The translations under genes were made by a program, and so were the position numbers. This document shows, piece by piece, positions 21,521-30,389 of a DNA stretch of 64,000 bases. Location: NCBI RefSeq assembly GCF_902506505.1, contig NZ_LR733406.1, forward strand, positions 2,132,117 through 2,196,116, written 5' to 3'. The notes under the pieces were generated by a model. That model searched no databases. It was given only the letters and a program-made list of their open reading frames with translations, and was not told where the DNA came from. The first letter of the stretch is position 1. The number at the start of each line of letters is the position of its first letter. This DNA is from Pseudomonas sp. 8AS (GTDB lineage Bacteria > Pseudomonadota > Gammaproteobacteria > Pseudomonadales > Pseudomonadaceae).

Positions 21521-21577
21521 GTTGCGGGCGCGTAGTGGTCTAGGCTGGGTTGAACAACCCCTCAGCCAGGTGCGCCC

Positions 21578-21823
21578 ATGAGCCTCATTCTTTTCCTGAT
21601 TATCGGTGCCGTTGCCGGCTGGATCGCCGGCAAGCTGCTGCGTGGCGGCGGTTTCGGCCTGCTCGGCAACCTGGTGGTTGGCATTGTCGGCGCGGTGATC
21701 GGCGGCCACCTGTTCAGCTATCTCGGCGTCTCGGCCGGTGGCGGGCTGATCGGTTCGCTGCTCACCGCGGTGATCGGCGCGCTGGTGCTGCTGGTGCTCG
21801 TCGGCCTGATCAAGAAGGCCTGA
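21578..21823 (+). CDS. GlsB/YeaQ/YmgE family small membrane protein
   Basis: An 81-residue, very glycine-rich protein with three hydrophobic helices (SLILFLIIGAVAGWIAGKLL; GLLGNLVVGIVGAVIGGHLF; LIGSLLTAVIGALVLLVLVG). The GWIAGKLLRG and GNLVVGIVGAVIGG motifs belong to the transglycosylase-associated / GlsB stress family of inner-membrane proteins, whose biochemical role is not settled. It stands alone between metZ and the convergent gspD. I recall a short-chain dehydrogenase gene here in P. aeruginosa. Confidence 0.88.
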   Translation: MSLILFLIIGAVAGWIAGKLLRGGGFGLLGNLVVGIVGAVIGGHLFSYLGVSAGGGLIGSLLTAVIGALVLLVLVGLIKKA

Positions 21824-21848
21824 GCCCGCCCCGGTTGCGGGAGCGGGC
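21824..21848. terminator. hairpin between convergent glsB-like gene and gspD
   Basis: GCCCGC-CCCG-gttg-CGGG-a-GCGGGC, a 10-bp stem with one bulge, directly after the small membrane gene and 20 bp before the convergent gspD stop. Its symmetry could serve both directions; no T-tract is present. Confidence 0.5.
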
Positions 21849-21868
21849 CGCGCGAGCCAGGCGCCGGA

Positions 21869-23818
21869 TTACGGCTGCGGACGCAGGTCGAGGGTCGGCT
21901 TGGCGTCGTCCCTGGGGTCGAACAGGCGCTGCGGATCGCTGGGCAGCAGGCCCGGCTCGTCGCCGATGGGCTGGCTGAGCACGCGGATATCGCTGTACTT
22001 CTTGCTGCTCAGGTTGGCCAGGCCGTTGGCGTCGCGGACCACCGCCGGGCGCAGGAACACCATCAGGTTACGCTTGACGTGGGTGTCTTCGGTGGAGCGG
22101 AACAGCCGCCCGAGCAGGGGGATGTCGCCGAGGATCGGCACTTTCGAGTCGGTGCGGGTGACGTCGTCCTGGATCAGGCCGCCAAGCACGATGACCTGAC
22201 CGTCATTGGCCAGGATGGTGCTCTTGATCGAGCGCTTGTTGGTGATCACGTCGGACACCGTGACGTTGGCCGGGGAGGGCACCAGCGAGGAGATCTCCTG
22301 CTCGATCTCCAGGCGCAGGGTGGCGCCTTCGTTGATGTGCGGAGTGACCTTGAGCGTCACGCCGATGTCCTGGCGCTCGATGGTGGTGAAGGGGTTGCTC
22401 GCGCCGTCGGTAGAGGTGGTGTAGGAGCCGGTCTGGAACGGCACGTTCTGCCCCACCAGGATTTCCGCCTTCTGGTTGTCCAGGGTCAGCAGGGTCGGCG
22501 TGGACAGCAGGTTGCTCTTGCTGTTGGACGACAGGGCGGTGATCAGCGCGCCGAAGTCGCTGTTGCCAATGCCGATGATGGCACCGTTGGGCAGCGGCGT
22601 CGGGATCTTCTGGTCCTGCAGGGCGCCGAGAAAGGTGCCGATCGACAGGCCGGTATTGTTGAAGTTGACCCCGCCGATGCCGTCGCTGCCCCTGGCGGCC
22701 CACTGCACGCCCAGGGCGTCGCGGATGTCGCCGGAAATCTCGACGATGGCGGCCTCGACCAGTACCTGGGCGCGCGGCACGTCGAGCTGGCGGACGATGT
22801 CCTCGAGCATGCTCACCGTTTCCGGATCGGCCAGGATCACCAGGGCGTTGAGGCTTTCGTCGGCGCGGATCAGCATCTGCTTGGGCTTGCCGCTGCCGCC
22901 TTCAGTGCTGCCTTCGGCGGATTTCAGGGTTTCGCTGATTTCGCCGAGGGTTTCCGCCAGGGTCTTGGCATCGTTGTGGCGCAGGCGGATCACCCGGGTG
23001 TTGGACGAGCGCGAGGAAGGCGTGTCGATGGATTTGGCCAGGGCCAGCATCTTCGCCCGGGCTTCGGCCGGGCCGAGCAGGAGCAGGCGGTTGGTGCGGC
23101 TGTCGGCGACCACCTGGGTGGCGCTGGCGGTGCCCTTGGCCTGGCCGCGGTTGAGGGTGTTGTTGAGCACCTCGGCGGCGTCCATCACCCAGGCGTGGCG
23201 CATGTCGTAGACCGTGTAGTCCTGCTGGTTGGCCTGGTCCAGCTGGCGCACCAGTTGCTCGATGCGGGCGATATTGGCCGGGCGGTCGCTGATGATCAGC
23301 GCGTTGGCCGAGGCCACGGCGGCCAGGTGGCCGTATTGCGGCACCAGCGGGCGAATCAGCGGGATCAGCTCGGTCACGGAATTTTGTTGCACCTGCAGCA
23401 CGCGGGTTTCCAGGGTATTGGCCGTGCCTGCGGCGGAGCCGTCGGCCCTGGCCTCGGCGTTGGGCACGATGCGCGCCTGGTCGTCCTCGGCGATGACCGA
23501 GAAACCGTGGGTGCTCATCACCGAGAGAAACAGCTGATAGACCTCGCTCAGGCCCAGCGGCGCTTGCGACATCACCGTGACCTGGCCCTTCACGCGCGGG
23601 TCGATGACGAAGGTCTGCCCGCTGATGCTGGACACCTGCTCGATGAAGTCGCGGATATCCGCATCCTTCATGTTGATGGTCCAGGTTTCCCCTTGCTGGC
23701 TGCTCGCGCCCGTGGCGATGGCCGCCTGGGCCGGCGGCAGAGGGGCGCCCAGGCAGCCGATGGCCAGCAGCAGGGCGAGGGGCAGGTGTTTGGGCGGCAC
23801 GCGTTTCGAGTGGGTCAT
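21869..23818 (-). CDS. gspD: type II secretion outer-membrane secretin GspD (XcpQ-like)
   Basis: The 649-residue secretin forms the outer-membrane channel of the T2SS. A signal peptide ends near AQA (residue about 32). N0-N3 domains follow (MKDADIRDFIEQVSSISGQT opens N0), then the secretin domain with LLSTPTLLTLDNQKAEILVG, VGQNVPFQTG, GVTLKVTPHINEG and the VPILGDIPLLGRLFR signature. It is the second gene of the minus-strand gspC-gspD pair; its ATG overlaps the gspC stop by 4 nt. Confidence 0.95.
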   Translation of the reverse strand: MTHSKRVPPKHLPLALLLAIGCLGAPLPPAQAAIATGASSQQGETWTINMKDADIRDFIEQVSSISGQTFVIDPRVKGQVTVMSQAPLGLSEVYQLFLSVMSTHGFSVIAEDDQARIVPNAEARADGSAAGTANTLETRVLQVQQNSVTELIPLIRPLVPQYGHLAAVASANALIISDRPANIARIEQLVRQLDQANQQDYTVYDMRHAWVMDAAEVLNNTLNRGQAKGTASATQVVADSRTNRLLLLGPAEARAKMLALAKSIDTPSSRSSNTRVIRLRHNDAKTLAETLGEISETLKSAEGSTEGGSGKPKQMLIRADESLNALVILADPETVSMLEDIVRQLDVPRAQVLVEAAIVEISGDIRDALGVQWAARGSDGIGGVNFNNTGLSIGTFLGALQDQKIPTPLPNGAIIGIGNSDFGALITALSSNSKSNLLSTPTLLTLDNQKAEILVGQNVPFQTGSYTTSTDGASNPFTTIERQDIGVTLKVTPHINEGATLRLEIEQEISSLVPSPANVTVSDVITNKRSIKSTILANDGQVIVLGGLIQDDVTRTDSKVPILGDIPLLGRLFRSTEDTHVKRNLMVFLRPAVVRDANGLANLSSKKYSDIRVLSQPIGDEPGLLPSDPQRLFDPRDDAKPTLDLRPQP

Positions 23819-24459
23819 GGCTTGGCTTCGGTCACTTCGGTCGCTTCGGTGGGGGCCGCGGGGGCACCCTCGTCTTCCATTTGTTGGCGGAGAGTGGCTA
23901 TGCGCTGCTGCAGAAGCTGGACATCCTCGTCCTGCAGTTGCTCATGCTGGAGTTCACTGATCGGCGGCTGCGCGCTGCGCGGCGTGGCGGTTGGCGTGCG
24001 CGGGCGGGGGAAATGCAGGCTTTCCTCGCGGCCGTTGCGGCTGAGTACCACGTGGTCCTGGTGCACGGCCTGCAGGCGCACGCCGGCATTGAGCGGGTCG
24101 CCGACGGTCAGGCGCTGGGGGTTGCCGCCGGCGACCTGGATGATCGCCGTGGAGCGCTGGCTGTCCGGGTTGACGAAGCTGCCCAGCAGGGTCAGCTGCA
24201 GGCTGGTCGGCGGTGCGGGCTGGTCGCCGCGCGCCTGCAGGGGCGTGCCGAACAGGCCTTGCAGGGCGTCGAGGGCGAGCTGGGCCTGGGGGGCGACAGG
24301 CGCGGCGGCTGGGGCTGGCGGCGTGGCGCGCAGCAGGCGCGCAAGGTCCAGGGCCTGCCACGAGAGGCTCTGGCTCATGGCGATGACCACGAGTATGCAC
24401 AGGCCCGTCACACCATGGCGACGCAGCCAGCCAGGAACGCGGGTGCCCGTTGCGCTCAA
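23815..24459 (-). CDS. gspC: type II secretion protein GspC (XcpP-like), TTG start
   Basis: GspC links the inner-membrane platform to the secretin. The protein has a short cytoplasmic lead, one transmembrane helix (VTGLCILVVIAMSQSLSW), a proline/alanine linker, the HR domain (LQLTLLGSFVNPDSQRSTAI, then GDPLNAGVRLQAVHQDHVVL) and a C-terminal coiled coil instead of a PDZ domain, as in XcpP. The start is probably the TTG at 24459: GGGGGGAG (24467-24474) lies 7 nt upstream and gives a 214-residue protein. ATGs at 24510, 24537 and 24612 would add a cytoplasmic tail and lack such a site. It is transcribed away from the LuxR gene. Confidence 0.88.
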   Translation of the reverse strand: MSATGTRVPGWLRRHGVTGLCILVVIAMSQSLSWQALDLARLLRATPPAPAAAPVAPQAQLALDALQGLFGTPLQARGDQPAPPTSLQLTLLGSFVNPDSQRSTAIIQVAGGNPQRLTVGDPLNAGVRLQAVHQDHVVLSRNGREESLHFPRPRTPTATPRSAQPPISELQHEQLQDEDVQLLQQRIATLRQQMEDEGAPAAPTEATEVTEAKP

Positions 24460-24818
24460 TGCTTCACTCCCCCCAATGACTTTCTTATTGTTGGTCGCCT
24501 GGCGCTGCATCCAGCGTGCGCCGACGCGGCCCGTCATGCGCGGGCCGCGCCAACCATACCGCAAGTCTCCACACAGTGCGCTATCGCCAAGCGGGGCGAC
24601 AATCGCCGCCACTCTCGCGCCGGGCGGCCGGCAAGCCCGCTGGCTCCTGCACTGCGGGCGTCTGGCGGGTGCGGCAGGCGTGCCCGTGCCGCGCCAGGAC
24701 CGGCGACTTTGCTGCTAAAAGCGTGATCTGTTTCAGACTTTACCGGCATCTGGTCGCTATCATCGGCCGCCAAGCGCTTTCCGTTCAACAATAAAAACAA
24801 GCCTGACGGATCCTTGCC
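24460..24818. promoter_or_regulatory. divergent control region between gspC and the MalT-like gene
   Basis: About 360 bp separates the two divergent starts. It holds the gspC Shine-Dalgarno sequence on the minus strand, a TATCAT hexamer at 24758-24763 that could be a plus-strand -10 (no convincing -35 found), and an AANAANAA run just before the MalT-like start. No coding sequence is supported here, although the gspC frame stays open to 24612. Confidence 0.4.
24787..24801 (+). promoter_or_regulatory. AANAANAA (Hfq/Crc catabolite-activity type) site upstream of the MalT-like gene
   Basis: AAC-AAT-AAA-AAC-AAG is five consecutive AAN triplets ending 17 nt before the ATG at 24819. This is the arrangement recognised by Hfq with Crc in Pseudomonas for translational repression when preferred carbon sources are present. 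Function is inferred from the motif and its position only. Confidence 0.55.
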
Positions 24819-27446
24819 ATGGAAGACCGCCCGCCGTCCTCCACCATGGCTCCCGGTTTTGCCCGGGAGCCATTGCTGGAGCTGCTCCGCCACTGCGAAC
24901 AGTTTCCCCTGACCCTGCTGCTGGCCCCCGCCGGCTCGGGCAAGTCCACCCTGCTGGCTCACTGGCGGGCCGGCGAGCCCCGCCGCACTGTGGTCCATTA
25001 CCCGTTGCAGGCGCGTGACAACGAACCGGTGCGCTTCTTTCGCCGCCTGGCCGAGATCATCCGCGGCCAGGTCGAAGACTTCGACATTTCCTGGTTCAAC
25101 CCCTTCGCCGCCGAGATGCACCAGGCCCCCGAGGTGGTGGGCGAGTACCTGGCCGATGCCCTGGAACGCATCGCCGGCGGCCTGTACATCGTTCTCGACG
25201 ATTTCCAGCACATCGATCAGCCGACCATTCTCGACGCGCTCTCGGCCATGCTCGAGCGCCTGCCAGACGGCGTGCGGGTGATTCTCGCCAGCCGCAATCA
25301 CCCGGGTTTTTCCCTGAGCCGGCTGAAACTGGAGAACAAGCTGCTGTGCATCGACCAGCACGACCTGCGCCTGTCTGCCGCGCAGATCCAGCAGCTCAAT
25401 GCCCACCTGGGCGGGCCGAGCCTCAGCCAAGCCTATGTCGACAGTCTGATGGCCATGACCGAGGGCTGGGTCGCCGGGGTCAAGGTGGCGCTGCTGGCCT
25501 ACGCGCGCTTCGGCACCATCGCCCTGGAGCGCTTCAGCGGCAGCCAGCCGGAGATCGTCGACTACTTCGGCCATGTGGTGCTCAAGCGCCTGTCGCCGCA
25601 CCTGCGCGATTTCTTCCTGTGCAGCGCGATCTTCGAGCGCTTCGATGGCGAGCTCTGCGACCGCGTGCTGCAGCGCAGTGGCTCGGCGCTGCTGCTGGAG
25701 GATATCGCCGGGCGCGAGCTGTTCATGCTGCCGGTCGAGCATCAGCCCGGCTGGTATCGCTACCACGCGCTGCTGCACGACTTTCTCGGCAAGCGCTTGG
25801 CGGTCGAGCAGCCGCAGCGCATCGGCCCGCTCAACCGGCGTGCGGCGCAATGCCTGCAGCAGCGCGGCGATCTCGACCAGGCCTTGCAGCACGCCCAGCG
25901 CGGCGACGAGCCGGGACTGTTTCGCCGCATGCTGGAAGAGGCCTGCGAGCAGTGGGTGCGCTCCGGGCACTTCGCCGAGGTGCTCAAGTGGCTGGAACCG
26001 CTGCGCGAGGCCGAACTGTTCGCCAGCCCGCGCCTGCTGGTGCCGATGGTCTACGCCTTGACCCTGTCGCGGCGCTTCCACCAGGCGCGCTACTGCCTGG
26101 ACGAACTGGTCGCCCGCGCCCACCGCGAGCCGGCGGTGGATGCGCCGACCCGCCAGCTGCTGGCGCTGAATCTGGAACTGTTCCAGTTCGATCTCGGCTT
26201 CACCCCCGGCGAGCGCTGGTCCGAGCTGCTGGCGCCGGGCGTGCCGCCGGAGGTGCGCGCGCTGGCGCTGACCATCCTCTCCTACCACCACCTGCTCAAT
26301 GCCCGGTTGCAGCAGGCCAGCCACATGGCGCTGCAGGCCAAGGCACTGCTGGGGCAGACCGGGCAGAGCTTTCTGGAGAGCTACGCCGACCTGATCCTCG
26401 CCCTGTGCAACCGCAACGCCTGCCGCGCCACCAGCGCGCGCAAGGACGTCTACCACGACTACCAGCGCACCGAGCGCTCGTCGCCGGCCTGGGTCAACCG
26501 GGCCACGGCCATGGTGGTGGCGCTCTACGAACAGAACCAGCTGGCCGCGGCCCAGCAGCTGTGCGAGGACCTGATGGCGGTGGTGACCTCGTCTTCGGCC
26601 ACCGAGACCATCGCCACCGTGCACATCACCCTGTCGCGCCTGCTCTATCGGCGCCAGTCCGACGGCCGCGCCGGGCGCCTGCTGGAGCAGCTGTCGCGCA
26701 TCCTGCAGCTGGGCAACTACGCGCGTTTCGCCAGCCAGGTGGCGCAGGAAAGCATGCGCCAGGCCTTCCTTGCCGGCCGCCCGGCGGCGCTGGACGCCCT
26801 GGCCCAGCGCCTGGGCATCGAGGCACGGCTGGCGGCGGGGGAGTGGGAGCGGGCGCGGCCCTACGACGAATGCTGGGAGCGCTATGGCCTGGCCGCCGTG
26901 TACTGGCTGGTGCAGCGCGGCGCCCAGCCGCGCGCCTGCCGCCTGCTCAAGGTGCTCGCCGAGTCGCTGCGTCACAGCGAGATGAAGGCCCGCGCGCTGG
27001 TGGTCGAGGCCAACCTGCTGGTGCTCAGTGCGCCGCAACTGGGCAAGGACGAGCAGCTGCGCGCACTGCTGCAGCTGGTGGAGCGCTACGGCATCGTCAA
27101 CATCAACCGTTCGGTGTTCGACGAGGCGCCCGGCTTCGCCGAGGCGGTGCTCGGCCTGCTGCAGTCGGGCCTGCTGGCGGTGCCGGAGAAGTACCGCGAG
27201 ACTTACGCCGAGTTCCTCCAGGCGGAAAGCAGTGCGCTGGCGCCGGCGCCGGACCTGGCCAGCCTGCTGACCGGCAAGGAGGTGGAAATCTTCGACTGCC
27301 TGCGCAGCGGCCTGTCCAACACGCAGATCAGCGCGCGCATGGGCATCGCCCTGTCCACCACCAAGTGGCACCTGAAGAACATCTACTCGAAGCTCAACCT
27401 CGCTAACCGCACCGAGGCCATTCTCAGCCAGCATCCGCGCAGCTGA
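24819..27446 (+). CDS. MalT-type LuxR-family ATP-dependent transcriptional regulator
   Basis: An 875-residue LAL-type regulator. The N-terminal STAND/NTPase has Walker A at residues 36-44 (APAGSGKST) and a Walker B-like VLDDFQHI (D127, D128). A long helical, TPR-like middle follows, then a C-terminal LuxR helix-turn-helix from about residue 815 (LLTGKEVEIFDCLRSGLSNT, then STTKWHLKNIYSKL). Such proteins are activated by a small ligand plus ATP. It lies between gspC and the dioxygenase gene, inside the split T2SS locus, so it is a candidate regulator of secretion and of the dioxygenase. From memory, a MalT-like ORF (orfV) was reported in the xcp locus of P. alcaligenes and linked to xcp expression; this may be its orthologue. 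Confidence 0.9.
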   Translation: MEDRPPSSTMAPGFAREPLLELLRHCEQFPLTLLLAPAGSGKSTLLAHWRAGEPRRTVVHYPLQARDNEPVRFFRRLAEIIRGQVEDFDISWFNPFAAEMHQAPEVVGEYLADALERIAGGLYIVLDDFQHIDQPTILDALSAMLERLPDGVRVILASRNHPGFSLSRLKLENKLLCIDQHDLRLSAAQIQQLNAHLGGPSLSQAYVDSLMAMTEGWVAGVKVALLAYARFGTIALERFSGSQPEIVDYFGHVVLKRLSPHLRDFFLCSAIFERFDGELCDRVLQRSGSALLLEDIAGRELFMLPVEHQPGWYRYHALLHDFLGKRLAVEQPQRIGPLNRRAAQCLQQRGDLDQALQHAQRGDEPGLFRRMLEEACEQWVRSGHFAEVLKWLEPLREAELFASPRLLVPMVYALTLSRRFHQARYCLDELVARAHREPAVDAPTRQLLALNLELFQFDLGFTPGERWSELLAPGVPPEVRALALTILSYHHLLNARLQQASHMALQAKALLGQTGQSFLESYADLILALCNRNACRATSARKDVYHDYQRTERSSPAWVNRATAMVVALYEQNQLAAAQQLCEDLMAVVTSSSATETIATVHITLSRLLYRRQSDGRAGRLLEQLSRILQLGNYARFASQVAQESMRQAFLAGRPAALDALAQRLGIEARLAAGEWERARPYDECWERYGLAAVYWLVQRGAQPRACRLLKVLAESLRHSEMKARALVVEANLLVLSAPQLGKDEQLRALLQLVERYGIVNINRSVFDEAPGFAEAVLGLLQSGLLAVPEKYRETYAEFLQAESSALAPAPDLASLLTGKEVEIFDCLRSGLSNTQISARMGIALSTTKWHLKNIYSKLNLANRTEAILSQHPRS

Positions 27447-27480
27447 TCGCCGCGACCAGCGGCAGTCGAATCGCCACTTT

Positions 27481-27506
27481 CCCCTCCCCGGGAGGGGGGG
27501 AGGGGG
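27481..27506 (+). promoter_or_regulatory. G-quadruplex-capable tract overlapping a C/G hairpin
   Basis: On the plus strand GGG-A-GGG-G-GGG-A-GGG (27490-27504) has four G3 runs with one-base loops. Directly before it, CCCCTCCCC (27481-27489) can pair with the first G runs. The RNA could therefore fold either as a hairpin or as a quadruplex. It lies between the MalT-like stop and the dioxygenase start, 84 nt before the latter. Biological effect is inferred. Confidence 0.4.
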
Positions 27507-27566
27507 CGGCGCAAATCCCTACTCTCCCGGCTGCCGGAAAATCCGGCCCCCATCCGTAACTAGTAC

Positions 27567-27574
27567 AAGAACAA
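27567..27574 (+). promoter_or_regulatory. AANAANAA (Hfq/Crc type) site upstream of the dioxygenase gene
   Basis: AAGAACAA lies 15 nt before the ATG at 27590 and immediately before the GGGAG ribosome-binding site, where Hfq/Crc binding would block translation. Confidence 0.5.
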
Positions 27575-27589
27575 TCGGGAGATATTGCC

Positions 27590-30331
27590 ATGTCTGTTTG
27601 GGTCACATGGCCGAGCCTGGTCAAGCTCGGCACCCTGGGCATTTATGCCGGCCTGATCACGCTCGCGCTGGAGCGCGATGTGCTGTTCAAGAACAACCTG
27701 TTCGACGTCGACAACCTGCCGGCGGCCAATGCCAGCATCACCTGTGACGCGCGCAGCCAGACCGCACGTACCGAGGACGGCACCTGTAACATCCTCGCCA
27801 ACCCCGCCGAAGGCTCGGTCTACCGCCGTTTCGGGCGCAACGTCGACCCCACCGTCACCCACGGTGAGACCGAGGCGGACACCCTGCTCAGCCCCAACCC
27901 GCGCGAAGTCAGTAACCTGCTGATGGCCCGCGGCGAGTTCAAGCCGGCGCCGAGCCTCAACTTCATCGCCGCCTCGTGGATCCAGTTCATGGTGCATGAC
28001 TGGGTCGACCACGGCGAAAACGCCGCAGACAACCCGATCCAGATTCCGCTGCCGGCCGGCGACGCCTTCGGCTCGGGCAGCCTGTCGGTGCGCCGCACCC
28101 AGGCCGACCCGACCCGTACCGCCGCCGAGGCCGGCAAGCCGCAGACCTACCGCAACCACAACACCCACTGGTGGGATGGTTCGCAGCTGTACGGCAGCAG
28201 CAAGGAAGCCAACGACGAAGTGCGTTCCTTCGTCGACGGCAAGCTGAAGATCAATGCCGACGGCACCCTGCCGCGCGACCTGTTCAGCGGCAAGCCGATC
28301 ACCGGGTTCAACGAGAACTGGTGGGTCGGTCTGAGCATGCTGCACCAGCTGTTCACCAAGGAACACAACGCCATCGCCAGCATGCTCAAGCAGAAGTACC
28401 CGAGCCAGAGCGACCAGTGGCTGTACGACCATGCGCGCTTGGTCAACTCGGCGCTAATGGCCAAGATCCACACCGTGGAATGGACCCCGGCGGTGATCGC
28501 CAACCCGGTCACCGAACGGGCCATGTACGCCAACTGGTGGGGCCTGCTGGGCTCCGGGCCGAACCGCGACAAGTACCAGGAAGAGGCGCGCATGCTGCAG
28601 GAGGACCTGGCCAGCTCCAACTCCTTCGTCCTGCGCATCCTCGGCATCGACGGCAGCCAGGCCGGCAGCTCCAGCATCGACCATGCCCTGGCCGGCATCG
28701 TCGGCTCGGCCAACCCGAACAACTATGGCGTGCCCTACACCCTCACCGAGGAGTTCGTCGCCGTCTACCGCATGCACCCGCTGATGCGCGACAAGGTGGA
28801 TGTCTACGACATCGGCTCGAACCAGATCGCCCACTCGATCCCGCTGCCGGACACCCGTGACCGCGACGCCGAGAACCTGCTGTCCAGCGAAAGCCCGGAG
28901 CGCCTGTGGTACTCCTTCGGCATTACCAACCCGGGTTCGCTGACCCTCAACAACTACCCGAACTTCCTGCGCAACCTGTCTGTGCCGCTGGTGGGCAACA
29001 TCGACCTGGCGACCATCGATGTGCTGCGCGACCGTGAGCGTGGCGTACCGCGCTACAACGAGTTCCGCCGCGAGATCGGCCTCAACCCGATCACCAAGTT
29101 CGAGGACCTGACCAGTGACGCGGCCACCCTGGCCAACCTCAAGCGCATCTACGGCAACGACATCGAGAAGATCGACACCCTGGTCGGCATGCTTGCCGAA
29201 ACCGTACGTCCGGACGGCTTCGCCTTCGGCGAGACGGCCTTCCAGATCTTCATCATGAACGCCTCGCGCCGCCTGATGACCGACCGTTTCTACACCAAGG
29301 ATTACCGCCCGGAGATCTACACCGCCGAGGGCCTGGCCTGGGTGGAAAACACCACCATGGTCGACGTGCTCAAGCGCCACAACCCGCAGCTCGACAGCAG
29401 CCTGATCGGCGTGGAAAACGCCTTCAAACCCTGGGGCCTGAACATCCCGGCCGACTACGAGAACTGGCCGGCCCAGGCCAAGCAGGACAACCTGTGGGTC
29501 AACGGTGCGCTGCGCACCCAGTACGCCGAAGGCCAGTTGCCGGTGATCCCGCCGGTGGACGTCGGTGGCCTGATCGGCTCGGTGCTGTGGAAGAAGGTGC
29601 AGGAACGCACCGACGTCGCCCCGGTCGGCCATCAGAAGGCCATGCACCCCAATGGCGTGATGGCCAAGGTCAAGTTCATCCCGGTCGCCGGCAACCCCTA
29701 CACCGGCCTGTTCCAGGGTGCCGACAGCGGCCTGCTGCGCCTGTCGGTGGCCGGTGACCCGGCACAGAACGGCTTCCAGCCGGGGCTGGCGTGGAAGGCC
29801 TTCGTCAACGGCAAGCCGTCGCAGAACGTCTCCGCGCTGGTCAGCCTCAGCGGCCAGGGCAGCAACTACAACTTCTTCGCCAACGAGCTGTCGCAGTACG
29901 TGGTGCCGGAAGTCAACGACACCCTGGGTACCACCATCCTGTTCTCGGCGGTGAGCCTGAAACCGACCCTGCTGCGGGTCGACGACTTCGCCAAGGTCAC
30001 CCAGAACGGTCAGGCCGTGGCCACGCCCAAGGCGCCGACACAGCTCTACTTCGTGCCGAAAAGCGAGCTGCGCAGCCTGTTCTCCACGGCTGCCCATGAC
30101 TTCCGCACGGATTTGGCCACGCTGACCAGCGGCACCAAGCTGTACGACGTGTACGCCACCTCGATGGAGATCAAGACCTCGATCATCCCGTCCATCAGCC
30201 GCAGCTACGCCCAGCAGCGTCGCAGCAGTGCGGTGAAGGTCGGCGAGCTGGAGCTGACCTCGCCGCTGATCGCCTCGGCGTTCGGTGACAGCGGGGTGTT
30301 CTTCAAGCACCAGCGCCACGAAGACAAGTAA
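27590..30331 (+). CDS. haem peroxidase-superfamily protein, alpha-dioxygenase type, with long C-terminal extension
   Basis: A 913-residue protein. Residues about 110-610 resemble plant alpha-dioxygenases (PIOX), which oxygenate fatty acids at C2: WIQFMVHDW with the distal His (H136), NTHWWDGSQLYGSS, the catalytic-Tyr/proximal-His motif YRMH (Y393, H396), RDRERGVPRYNEFRR and GETAFQIFIMNASRRL. The final 300 residues (MAKVKFIPVAGNPYTGLFQG, then NYNFFANELSQYV) are not part of that enzyme and I do not recognise them with confidence. The N-terminus has one hydrophobic helix (about residues 9-27) without a clear cleavage site, so it may be membrane-anchored or exported. It lies inside the T2SS locus with its own terminator. 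Substrate and export are inference. Confidence 0.85.
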   Translation: MSVWVTWPSLVKLGTLGIYAGLITLALERDVLFKNNLFDVDNLPAANASITCDARSQTARTEDGTCNILANPAEGSVYRRFGRNVDPTVTHGETEADTLLSPNPREVSNLLMARGEFKPAPSLNFIAASWIQFMVHDWVDHGENAADNPIQIPLPAGDAFGSGSLSVRRTQADPTRTAAEAGKPQTYRNHNTHWWDGSQLYGSSKEANDEVRSFVDGKLKINADGTLPRDLFSGKPITGFNENWWVGLSMLHQLFTKEHNAIASMLKQKYPSQSDQWLYDHARLVNSALMAKIHTVEWTPAVIANPVTERAMYANWWGLLGSGPNRDKYQEEARMLQEDLASSNSFVLRILGIDGSQAGSSSIDHALAGIVGSANPNNYGVPYTLTEEFVAVYRMHPLMRDKVDVYDIGSNQIAHSIPLPDTRDRDAENLLSSESPERLWYSFGITNPGSLTLNNYPNFLRNLSVPLVGNIDLATIDVLRDRERGVPRYNEFRREIGLNPITKFEDLTSDAATLANLKRIYGNDIEKIDTLVGMLAETVRPDGFAFGETAFQIFIMNASRRLMTDRFYTKDYRPEIYTAEGLAWVENTTMVDVLKRHNPQLDSSLIGVENAFKPWGLNIPADYENWPAQAKQDNLWVNGALRTQYAEGQLPVIPPVDVGGLIGSVLWKKVQERTDVAPVGHQKAMHPNGVMAKVKFIPVAGNPYTGLFQGADSGLLRLSVAGDPAQNGFQPGLAWKAFVNGKPSQNVSALVSLSGQGSNYNFFANELSQYVVPEVNDTLGTTILFSAVSLKPTLLRVDDFAKVTQNGQAVATPKAPTQLYFVPKSELRSLFSTAAHDFRTDLATLTSGTKLYDVYATSMEIKTSIIPSISRSYAQQRRSSAVKVGELELTSPLIASAFGDSGVFFKHQRHEDK

Positions 30332-30360
30332 AGCGGCGGTGCAACCCGCCCAGTAGCACC

Positions 30361-30389
30361 AGGCCCCGGCTCATGCCGGGGCCTTTTTT
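30361..30389 (+). terminator. intrinsic terminator after the dioxygenase gene
   Basis: Perfect 10-bp stem AGGCCCCGGC / GCCGGGGCCT with TCAT loop, followed by a run of Ts. It separates the dioxygenase from the gspE operon, so the latter needs its own promoter. Confidence 0.9.

Noticed and set aside
24534..27434. Very long (over 900 codons) minus-strand open frame opposite the MalT-like gene
   Set aside because: Same high-GC shadow effect; composition rich in Q, H, G, R and A with no recognisable domain, while the plus strand has Walker A and LuxR motifs.
28766..28777. Initial suspicion that the dioxygenase-like protein lacks a proximal haem His
   Set aside because: YRMH (Y393, H396) matches the catalytic Tyr and proximal His pattern of the family, so the haem ligands look complete.
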